Shown here piece by piece: positions 35,736-45,918 of a stretch of 64,000 bases of DNA. The notes below the pieces were generated by a model. The model ran no database searches. It saw only the letters and a list, made by a program, of their open reading frames with translations, and was not told the DNA's origin. A program made the position numbers and the translations under genes. Position 1 is the stretch's first letter; each line of letters opens with the position of its first letter. Source of the stretch: Populus alba (Eukaryota > Streptophyta > Magnoliopsida > Malpighiales > Salicaceae); assembly GCF_005239225.2 (NCBI RefSeq), contig NC_133288.1, positions 15,816,169 to 15,880,168 on the forward strand. Reading direction: 5' to 3'.

Positions 35736-38362
35736 TTAACGCAGCATATCATCTAACTTCTGCCTATATAGAGCTAAACTCTGCAACAGCATTTAAAGTA
35801 GCATAAGTGGTGGTGTCATATTCAGTCAGGTACTAGATAGCATCATGTGAACGATGCCTATGGAGTTAGAATTCCAAGAAACAGAAATTCCAAGTAATAA
35901 TGTCATTCTTGTAAAAGATCTTGTTCATTCTTGTACACAAAATTTATTGATTGCTAGATTGTTTACAATTTTACTCAATAATGTGTTTGCATAATATTTT
36001 TTATGCCTCTCTGTATCATATACATACTTCCTAGGTAATGACAATACCATTTCTTCCTATGCTTTCTAGACCTAGGGGTTACCAGCCAGTCTTAGCAAGA
36101 AGATTCTTAGCAATAAAAGTAAATTACTGAAAAAATTATATTGCATTCCAATGTCTATAATTAACTAGGAAAATTCATCTTAAGGCCTCATTGGAAACTT
36201 GAAAGGTTACTCCCTGACACATGCATGTTTTGGTTGGTTGCTTCATCGAATGATTAGGAAAATAAAAAACTAAATGATTATTTCAGATAAAACTTTTCCA
36301 TATTAATTTCAGACAGGTTACAACTGTTGAACATAATAATCTGCCACACTTAAAATCAGGCAAATATAAACTGCAGCCACAAATAAAATTTTCAAGTCCA
36401 GAACCTAATATGAAGTCGCATACCCTAGTATATGCATACACGCCAGCCTCAGTTGGTCCTGCAGGACTTCCCCTCCTAATGAATTTCCCTCCTTTTAATA
36501 TGTAAAGCATTGGTATTCCAGTTGATAATTCTAAGTTGATAACCTGCCAGAACAAAAAAATATCAAAATAAAGTTAATACTAAGAGGAAAAAGAAGAGAT
36601 AATGCAGAGATGATCCATATGGAAACACCCCAAAGTAACTAGTTTATCACCTCCTGTGAAGTTAATTTGTCAAGGTACATTATGATGGACCTCAGTGAAT
36701 TCCCATGGGCAGCAATCATCACATTCTTCCCAGATAGAAGTTGAGGCTCAATCTGCAAGTACTCTTGTGTCAGATGCTATTGAATGGTATACAATTGCTT
36801 GAATCATTAAGAAAACCATCCAATCATTGGCAAGCAAACCATAAGAGAACTAGGAATAGGAAGCATAGCCATGCATACGTGATCTTTGAAATAAGCAACT
36901 GCTCTTTCAGCACACATTTCCAAACTCTCGCCATTGGGTGGAGGTATGTCATAACTCCTCCGCCACTCGTGAACCTTTTCCTTTCCAAACCTATCTGCTG
37001 TTTCCTGCTTATTGAGACCCTGCAATTCACCATACCTGCAGAGAAGATTGGTCATAAGTTGCATATGAAGCGGGGATTCCAGGAAAAAGGAGATGATCAG
37101 AGAAAAAGAGACAGTATCATTACATTCTTTCATTTAATTGCGAAGCTGTTACAACTGGGATTGATTGCTTTTTTGTATCTTCACTAAAAATTTGACTCCA
37201 TTCCCTTGCCTGTTCATTCTCATTGTGTAAAATGATAGGAACCTGCCACCAGTTTGATAGTCAACATGCTAGCAAATAAAGAAGAAAAAGAAAAAAACTT
37301 TTGAGGAAATAGTGGAGTCTTAAATAAGTTCATCTTAACTTGTCTTGCTGAATTCATACATAAATAAGTGTCAGATGTGCCAGCCTGAGTAATTATTGTG
37401 CCAATGACAAATAATGCAGGTTTAGCTCAGATTAATGCAAGAGCAAGATATTCATCTACTATCATGTTAATAACTTCTGAGATTTGAATGCCACAGCTAA
37501 AACTTCTGTTTTCTAACACCCAATAGCATGTTTTACCAAACTACCATTTTGTGACGATGCGCAGCTAAAACTTATGTTTTCTAACACCCAATGGCATGTT
37601 TTACCAAACTACCTTTTTGCGACGATGCTGAGTCATGGCAAGCATGGCAGTCATCTGCGCACGTATCAAGGCTGATGTATATATCATGTCGACGGGTATG
37701 TTGCTGATTCTCTTACCAGCTTCAATTGCCTCCTCCACACCCTTCTTTGTCAATGGCACATCAACACAGCCTGTGAAGAGGTTCTTTTCATTCCATAGTG
37801 ACTCACCATGCCTAATCAGTATCAAAGCTGCTTCACCTGAAATAGATTAGGATATAGCTTTAAGAAGATTTCACAAAAAGAAAAAACTCAGCTCCAAATT
37901 TTAATCAGACGCCAAATAATATCAATCAATCTGTATATCAACATGATTTTTTTCTATTGTATTGCAGAATCGAAGGATTCATGCGGCCAAATTCAAATAT
38001 GATGAGATCTTTTTAAGAATAAAAAATGGCAATTGATATGAATATCTAATCTTCATTAGATAAGAATTTTGGACTAAAAAGAAACAGGCATACTTGATTT
38101 CTTTCGTAACTCATCAGAGCTGTTATTTGGGGGATATGAAACCGGTTGAACCACTGAAGTTTGAGAAGCCGAGGCTTGAATAACACCAAATTTTCTTCAA
38201 GAACTATAACTCCCTCTTCTTGACAGTCCAATGTCAACCTTAAAAACCTTTAGATATCAGTTTCAACGAAGCATTGCCAAACTCAAGATGAGAACCGGAG
38301 TTCTGGAGGTGTTGATGGGACTGAGCGGTCCCTAAGGCTTGGTGAAACACAGCAGTGGCCAT
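35736..38362 (-). CDS. Plastid-type 2,3-bisphosphoglycerate-dependent phosphoglycerate mutase, transit-peptide exon disrupted
   Basis: Seven exons on the minus strand: 38362-38094, 37836-37613, 37242-37124, 37035-36879, 36752-36651, 36543-36424, 35780-35736 (TAA), all GT-AG. The encoded enzyme interconverts 3- and 2-phosphoglycerate. The catalytic phospho-His motif [16 protein letters not shown] is in exon 2, RRSYDIPPP in exon 4, and the second catalytic His in AAHGNSLRS in exon 5. The end is [14 protein letters not shown]. Exon 1 looks like a Ser-rich transit peptide, implying the plastid. Two faults lie there: one extra T in a T-run (38242-38246) and an in-frame TGA at 38199-38197 (codon 55) where Trp is expected. 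Corrected for the first, the exons sum to 345 codons. In exon 3 the usual Trp before QLNERM is Ser. No later Met restores the RHG motif, so either the sequence is wrong or this allele is damaged. Confidence 0.9.
37494..37629. repeat. 68-bp tandem duplication across a mutase splice donor
   Basis: CAGCTAAAACTT...GACGATG at 37494-37561 repeats at 37562-37629 with a few changes. The right unit contains the end of exon 2 and its GT donor (37613/37612-37611). The left unit, inside the intron, carries a second version of the same exon end and donor. Confidence 0.9.
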
Positions 38363-38960
38363 TCTGAAATTCAAGATACCCCAAGAAAGAAGCCCACAAA
38401 TAATTATTAGAAATGGGTTTATATAGCATTTAACAACTCCTATTTCAACACAGTGAGTTGAAAGACTCAATGTACAGTAGCTTTGAAGGCATTACAGAAT
38501 AGCACATAGCACATTCCTTTCAAATGAAAAAACAAAACGAGCAAATTAAAAGAAAACTAGCAGTAAAGAAAGCAGAAAAGAGATTCAAGTCATATATAAT
38601 CCAAAATAAATTAAACAACGTTAATAAAGAGGAAGAAAGAGCAAGACCAACAACAATAGTGGCATATTGCTGGGAAAATATTAAAAGAAATTCACACAGA
38701 TATTAGAAGGGTCAGTTCCGATCAATATCTCTCAAAGCAAGACCAAACAGTTAGTAATACATGAAGAAGAAGAAAATGATCAACAAATTACCTTTCAAGA
38801 AGGAAGCCAGAAACCAAAATGGAAAAAAGAAAAGAAATGTGTAAACAGTAACAAAATAAAATAGAAAAAATGGGAGCAGGTGACCTATATATAATAGAAT
38901 AGAGGGACTGAATCGAAGAAGAAAACAAGGAAGGAAGGGGAGAGTTTAGTAACTCGCGAG
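38363..38960 (-). promoter_or_regulatory. Mutase promoter, 5' UTR and leader intron
   Basis: TATATATA on the minus strand (38886-38893) is a plausible TATA box. A leader exon appears to end at 38792 (CTTGAAAG then GTAATT) and splice to TTTCAG at 38364-38369, just before the ATG, giving a leader intron of about 420 bases. Inferred from sequence signals only. Confidence 0.5.
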
Positions 38961-38984
38961 AAAAAGTTGACGGAGAAGATTAAT

Positions 38985-39115
38985 AACAACTGCTTTAGTT
39001 ACATGCGTCTCAATTTCAATTTTTGTTTTTTAAAAAAAAAAAACTCACAGCTTTTTTTCTTTTTTTAACAACTGCTTTAGTTACATGCGTCTCAATTTCA
39101 ACTTTTTGTTTTTTC
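38985..39115. repeat. Tandem duplication, period 82 bp
   Basis: AACAACTGCTTTAGTTACAT with the following 'gcgtctcaatttcaa.tttttgttttt' starts at 38985 and again at 39067. Nearly identical units just upstream of the mutase promoter. Confidence 0.9.
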
Positions 39116-39574
39116 TTTTTTTCAATTCTGTATGTTATTTGTATTCAATTTATAAATTATCACAATTTTTATTTTTAAAATAAAATATTAAACTATAGAA
39201 TTTAATTTAATTATACTATTTAGAATATATATATATATAATATATATATAAATTAATTAATAATCTTGAATGTTATACCTTTAAATCATTTTTTCAGTGA
39301 CAAATTTCTTCTTTTTTGTTAACAGGGCCTTATATTTATTATTTTTTTTTACTACTATCCTTATAATATTTTTACCATTTTTATATTAATTTTTTAATCT
39401 AGCCATAGTCACCCCCCACAAAATATTACAACTAATCAACCAAATGCATCATAACTTATAGATATTACATATTTTTGCGAACTTGATTTAGTATTTGTGG
39501 ATAATATAAAGGAGTTACAAATTTCAGCAGCAAGATTGAGACATCCATTTTAAAGTAGTGAACATGGTTCCTTT
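39116..39574. other. AT-rich spacer with (TA)n
   Basis: TA microsatellite at about 39227-39252. No gene seen. Confidence 0.5.
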
Positions 39575-40106
39575 TGATATGGATAAACAAAAAGGCTTGC
39601 AATAACACGTAATTCTAGACAGTTGGTTTGTAATAACAGATATAAGTCTGTCACAACTAGATGAAAATCTGCCCCAAACAAATTATGTAGATAGTTTATT
39701 CATATATACATTTATGAAACTAGTAGAACAGGTTTAGGGTCAAGAAAAGGTTTAGTTGTGCCAGACCAGAATAATGACTAAAAAAGACCATAACTTTTGA
39801 TCCGACTGTTGGATCTTTAGATTTTTAAAATCTCATCCAGGTGCCTTGATTTTGGTAGTTTTTGTGATAGTCCTTGTTATTTTCAGATTCCATGCTTCTT
39901 TTCTTTGTAATTTCATATTTTTATTTTGTTTCCTAGTTAAGGTAGGGTTTCTAGTCTATTTAAGGCTTTGTAAACCTCTTGGAAAATTATTATTAGAGAG
40001 AGAAAAAACCTGCGAACTTGGGGTTCACATCTTCAACCCTTTTCGGTCATAAAAATTCATGTGTTCTTTCTTTGTTTGTTGTTGTCTTTAGTTTCCACCT
40101 GTATCA
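39575..40106 (+). repeat. 5' LTR of the second gypsy element
   Basis: Aligned with 43489-44057. It ends TGTATCA two to three bases before the Met-type primer-binding site. The left part includes 'tcacaactagat.aa.atctgccccaa', which in the right copy still reads as pol coding sequence. Confidence 0.75.
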
Positions 40107-40204
40107 ATTAATATCAGAGCCTAACAATCCAGGTTTATTTGCGATCTGTGTGTTGCAATTTCATGGAAAGAGAATTTGTTTATTGTTGTATACGCTAACA
40201 AACC

Positions 40205-43200
40205 ATGGTGGGAAGAGGTCATGGAGAAGGGCATGGCCAAGAAGGGGATAAGGAGCCCCCCCATTTAAGAGAGGAACATCCAAGAGCTCGTCATCAAAGA
40301 CATGAAAAGACAGATCGTAGAATTAACCTATAGGCTGGAGAAGAAGTACCTGCAAGACTAAAGATAGTGTGACCAGGACCAGGAGAGTGATCATAGGTCC
40401 ATGACCGGTACTGAAAATCTAAGACGGATTCAGAGAAGATCACCCTTTGAGCGAGAAAGAATAGATCCAGGGATTTTGGATTTCAAATATTCCTGAATTT
40501 TCAAGGACTTTACAAGCAGAAGAATTCATTGGTTGGTTGAATGAGATTAAACGAGTTTTTGAATATAAGGACATGCCTGAACAAATACGAGTGAAGTTGG
40601 TTACAATCGATTAAAGAGTAAGGCATCTGCTTGGTAAGAGCAGTTAAAGAAGACAAGAAAGAGACATGGGAAAGCTAGAATCAATGACTGTGACAAGATT
40701 AAGAAGAAGATGAAAGAACATATTTTTTTCTTTTAGCTACTCACAGATTTTATATCAAAAGCTCCACATGCTGAAACAAGGAGGTAAATCTATCAATGAC
40801 TACACTGATGAATTTTAGCAACTAGTTTTAAGGAATGATCTAGTAAAAATAAAGGAGCATCTAGTGGCATGATACATCAATGCTCTACGATAATCAATTC
40901 ATGATGTATTAAGTCTTTAGTCTTTATGGATAGTGTCATAAGCATATTAGAGGGCTTTAATGGTGAAAAAGCAGTAAACTACTAGGAATGATAGCAGAAA
41001 CTTTTGATCATAATAGAATAATAAAGGACGCAATAGTGACCTAAGGCAAACCACCAACCAAGCTAGTCTAAACCAACAAAATTAGCAGGCAATAAGTCAA
41101 GGTTCTAGTTTTAGACTTTTTTGCTTTAGATGTGATGAATTGGGCCATCAAATTAGCAAGTGTAACGGATTAGAGAGTCTTCCGAGAAAGATTTTGCTAG
41201 TAAAAGAAGAGCTCATAAAGTTTACTAATAACGAGGATGATTCTATCAGCGATGGTGATGTTTTGGATGGAAATGGCAATACAACCCTTGTGATCAAAAA
41301 AATATTTGTTGACACCCGAGGGTGATTGTGATGAGGATTGGAGGTGTAGCAATGTCTTTCACTCTACATACACCATTAAAGACAAAGTTTGCATTTTGAT
41401 CATAGATAGTAGAAGCTGCGAGAATATGGTCTCTAAGAAGGTAGTTAGAAAACTTCAGCTTACAACTAAAAATCATCCCAAACCCTACAAGTTAACATGG
41501 ATGAATAAAGATATTGAGGTAATTATGGATAGATGTTGCCTTGTTTATTTCTCTATGGGTCAAAAATACTTTGATAGTGGTTGGTGTGATGTGGTCTCAA
41601 TGAATGCTTGTCATATTTTGTTAGGGAGGCCATGACAGTTTGATAGGAGTGTGGTTCATAATGAAAGGAAGAACACTTATGCCCTTAGTATTAAAGGGAA
41701 GAGTATAGTTTAGGCACCTAAAAGGGAGACAGTAGAGATAAAGGCTGATAGTGGGAAGAATTTGTTGTTCTTATCATAGTTTATGGTAAAAATAAGGAGT
41801 AAGCGAGTGGTGTTTGCTCTAATACCTAGAAGTATAGCTATAGAGGAGAAGGAAAAAGAGAATGACCAAAGGGGGCACGAAGTGTGTTAGCAAAATTTTC
41901 AGATTTAATGTCGGATGAGTTACCCTAAGGTTTACCTCTTATGAGAGAGATACAACACTAGATTGACTTGATGTCAGGTTCTAGCTTACCAAACAAGGCA
42001 CCTTACAAACTTAGCCCTAAATAAGCTGAAGAGTTAAAGAAACAAGTTTTAGAGTTGCTAGAGAAAGAGTATATCCAACAAAGTATGAGTCTTTATGTCA
42101 TGCCAACCTTTTTAGTTCTAAAAAAGGATAGGTCATAGCGTATGTGTGTGTGGATAGTAGGGCTATAAACCGAATCATAATAAAATACAGGTACCTCATT
42201 TTGCGTCTATATGACATGTTAGATCAGTTGGCGGGGTTTAAAGTATTTTTCAAGATTGATCTCAAAAGTGGGTATCATCAAATCAGGATCATACTAGAGG
42301 ATGAATGCAAGACAACCTTCAAAACAAATTATGGGTTATATGAGTGGATGGCTATGCCACTCAAACTGTCTAATTCTCTCAGCACATTTATAAGGTTCAT
42401 GCATTAGGTATTGAGGTCATTTATGGCAGATTTATCATCGTCTATGATAAATCATTGGAGGCACAACCTTGTAAAAAAAAGAGTTTATTTTAATTACTAA
42501 CCATCAGGCTCTAAAGTACATAAATGGGTAATAAAAGCTGAATTGTCAGCATGTGAAGTGAGTGTCATTTTTGCAGGAGTTCACTTTTTCATTGAGGCAC
42601 TAATCAAGCAGTTTAAATAAGGTGTTGCTGGCTTTTAGTTGATGTGTGACTTTACTTAATACCCATACGCACCTATGTGCTAAGATTTCATACTTTTTGT
42701 GAGTTGTATTTAGGTGATGCCTCATTCGATCAGATTTATGTTAAGTTAATGGTGAGAGGTAAACAAGATAACAATGTGCTCTAAAATAATTATCTTTTTC
42801 ATGGTTTGCAATTTTGTGTTCCAGTTTGCTCTTTGCGAGAGTGTATCGTTCATGAATTACATTATCAAGTGCATTTTGAATGAGATAAGACATTGGCTCT
42901 AATATCCACAATTATTAATAGTCTAAATTACTAAGACATGTTTCTAAATTTGTTAAGAGGTGTGTTGTTTGTCAAAGGTCCAAGGGGGCCTTATCGAATA
43001 CTGGGTTATACACCTCATTACCAATTCCTAATGCTTTATGGCTAGATGTGAGCATGAGATTGTCTATGGACAAAATCCTTTTGGAGTACTTGAGTTAATT
43101 CTTATACCTCGCATCAAATGTTTGAGCATCTAAGCTACTAACATGGAAAATTACTTGTATGGCATTCATAAGCAGGTCAAGCAGACAATCAGTAACAACA

Positions 43201-43663
43201 ATGCCATATATAAAGCCCTGAATGATACTCATCATAAGAGAGTGGTGTTTGAAGTTGGTGATTAGGTATGGGTAGTACTTGTACGCGACAAGTAAAGGGT
43301 GAGTATAACAAGCTAAAAGAAAAGAAGATAGGAGCTTGTAAAGTGTTGTAGATTATAAATGATAATGCCTACATGATTTGTCTTCCTCATCATCTTAAGA
43401 TTTTAGATGTCTTTAATGTCCAACACTTGACTTCTTATTTGGAGGAGGAACAGGATATGAGGATTAGCTCTCTCCAACCTAGGAAAAATGATATATTTGG
43501 GCTTGCGATAACCGATGATTCTAGGCAGACAGGTGTAGGACTATCACAACTAGATAAGGATCTGCCCCAGATAGATTATGTGGATGATCTAACATATGCA
43601 TTTATGGATCAATGGGACACGTCTAGGTCTAATAGTAGGTCTAGTCGTGCTAGACCAGAATAA
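40205..43663 (+). pseudogene. gag-pol remnant of the second gypsy element
   Basis: gag starts MVGRGHGEGHGQEGDKEPP at 40205 and continues in broken frames with the DFQ..EF..TLQAEEFIGWL type capsid region. The zinc knuckle CFRCDELGHQISKC is near 41125. The protease site reads DSRSCENM (about 41408), where active enzymes have DSG. RT motifs [10 protein letters not shown] and [13 protein letters not shown] lie at 42144-42407, after which the frame ends before the catalytic YxDD. The sequence then jumps to RNase H-like ITNHQALKYING (about 42500), a partial integrase zinc finger, and the integrase tail (KRVVFEVGD, then a 96-codon ORF 43373-43663). The RT active site and integrase core are missing, so the copy is dead. 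Confidence 0.85.
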
Positions 43664-44057
43664 CGATTCAAAAGGACCATAACATTTTATCCGACCATTG
43701 GATCACACTTAAATTTTTAAAGGAGTTTTCGGAGGTTGTTTTTTTAGAGTAGTGATAAAATCGCTTTTTCAACCATCGGATCTCACCTCGGGGCCTTGAT
43801 TTTAATAGTTTTTGTGATTTTCATTTTTAGTTTTGGATTTCATGCTTCTTTCGTTTGTAATTTCATATTTTTATTTTGTTTCCTAGTTAAGGTAGGGTTT
43901 CTAGTCTATTTAAGGCTTTGTAAACCTCCTAAAGGATTATTATTAGAGAGAAAATAAAACCTTTGAACTTAGGGTTCATATTCGCAGCTCCTTTCACTCA
44001 TTAAATTTCATGTGTTCTTTCTTTGTTTGTTGTTGTCTTCAGCTTTTGCCTATATCA
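43489..44057 (+). repeat. 3' LTR of the second gypsy element
   Basis: Partner of 39575-40106. The pol C-terminal ORF runs on into its first 175 bases (to 43663), so coding sequence and LTR overlap. Confidence 0.75.
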
Positions 44058-45681
44058 CATACACAAGTCATCCAGTATGTTACTAAGATCAATATGCTTA
44101 AAGAAAAGAATATGCAGCTATGATTTGGCTCTTAAGGAACTAAATATGTATTTTTGATCTCCACCTAAAGAACATTGAATTAAATTAAACATTGATAGTG
44201 CTAACAAGGACAACCCGAGACTTATTAGAGCGAGTAGTTAGATTTGAGATTGCATGGGGCGTTTTATGGTGGCTTCACTACAAGGGTTGGGCATTGTAAT
44301 GCCATCCAAACTAGGTTGAGGGCATTTAAAATATGGTTGGAGATAGCTTGAAATAGGTTAGGTTAAATTAAACATTAAAGGTGTTAGAAGAGAAGATGAG
44401 GTTAGGGAAAAAAAAAGAAGGAAGAGATAGTGAAGGGGTTTATAAAAAATAGGGTTTGTTTTGTTAATGTTATTTTTAGAATATTATTTTTAATATCAAT
44501 TCTAAAAGGAATTATTATAGTAAATTAGAGGGTCTCCTTTTGATTTGTTTTTGGTCATTTTTAAACTATTGAATTCTATTTAGAATTCAAAACAATACTC
44601 TTTAAAGAGTTCAAAACTAAGGAATTGATTTAACCCTTGGAATTAAATTCAATTTCAAGAGTTCCAAACAATTTGTGAACTGGAAAAATAAATTAAATAA
44701 AAATAGAAGGGAAATAAATTTGCCAACTCTTTTTTTTATTCATAGAACAAATTGTTGGCTTGTTTTATCTCCTTTGCCTTTCTAGCTTCTACTTTTCTCC
44801 TCTAGTTGGCAATATTATAATTATAAGAAAAATTAAATTGTGTGGTGATTCATTATGCAAAAAGCACTATGAGTCCCCTCACAAAATATTGTGAACACAT
44901 TGTTTACAATGATTTTTTCCATTCATTTTTTTATCCGGCCCTTATAGGATTAAATTGTAGGCCAATTTAGGTCACTTCATTATAGGAGGGTGAGATTGAA
45001 AGACATCGGCTTTTTTGAACATTGGGGGTGAAATATATATTATGCCTTTAAAAACAAAACCAAGAAAACATGTTATTGGAGCTAATTTAGTATTTTCATG
45101 ATAGTCCATTTATCATTCCAAGATTTTAAAGGAAATTATATATTTTTTTATAATGCATAGTGAAATGATCCTGATACCCTTAGATTCAATATTTTTTAAA
45201 GCTTACATTCAGAGGCATTTTCATATTTGTTTTTCATTTTTAATGAACAATAAAATGACTTACATGCCCTTGGAAATGGATTTTCTATAGCTTATGTTTA
45301 GGGACATTTTAGTATTTGCACTCAGCCTTTTTTGTATTGTTATGTTGGTTTTAAGGAGATTGTGTAATTTAATATATACAAGTATTATTAAAAAAAACTA
45401 ATGACGCATGTTTTATACATGTCAGTGCTTTGATCGGCGTGTATAGGGTTGTTTTAGTGGACAAACACCACCTTTTGTAAGGGTGTTTTGAATCATCTTG
45501 ATGTTTCCTTTGCAATGAGGCATCACTTATGGCTAAAAAAACATTTATTATAAAAAATAAAGATATTAAACACAACTAGGTACATGATCCGAGGTCAAAT
45601 ATTTTAATTTTAGTTATTTTTGATGAAATGTTAGTTTAATTAATTAAATATATTTATAAATATTTTACTTTATGATTGAGA

Positions 45682-45713
<32 letters not shown>

Positions 45714-45910
45714 TTGGCCAGAGACTAATTCCCTTTCAGTTTGGGAGTCCTCTTGATTTTGAAAAATCAAAATTGTGTTCTCACTTTTTTCCGAAATAGA
45801 GACCGTTTTCACCACCTCAACCGCTCGCTCGTGTGTTCCATATTTTAACTTCAATATATACCGCAATATTTGACAAGTTACTACTTGCAAGTATACATGG
45901 GATGTATACA
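44058..45910. repeat. AT-rich spacer with (GT)n(TA)n microsatellite
   Basis: A (GT)n run at about 45682-45703 passes into (TA)n to 45713. Otherwise AT-rich with no coding motif. Confidence 0.6.
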
Positions 45911-45918
45911 CATACAAC

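Larger units (their letters stand above)
39575..44057 (+). mobile_element. Ty3/gypsy LTR retrotransposon, internally deleted
   Basis: Direct repeats 39575-40106 and 43489-44057 share 'gtttcctagttaaggtaggg', 'tctatttaaggctttgtaaacct' and 'catgtgttctttctttgtttg'. Both begin TGATAT and end TATCA. A primer-binding site AATATCAGAGCC (40110-40121) matches initiator-Met type elements. A purine stretch AGGAAAAA lies just before the 3' LTR. gag, protease, part of RT and the integrase tail are recognisable. The 5-bp flanks (ccttt and catac) do not match, so no TSD is claimed. Confidence 0.85.

Noticed and set aside
39570..44062. Target-site duplication for the second gypsy element
   Set aside because: The 5-bp flanks (ccttt and catac) differ; the LTR boundaries may be slightly off or the ends have mutated, so none is claimed.
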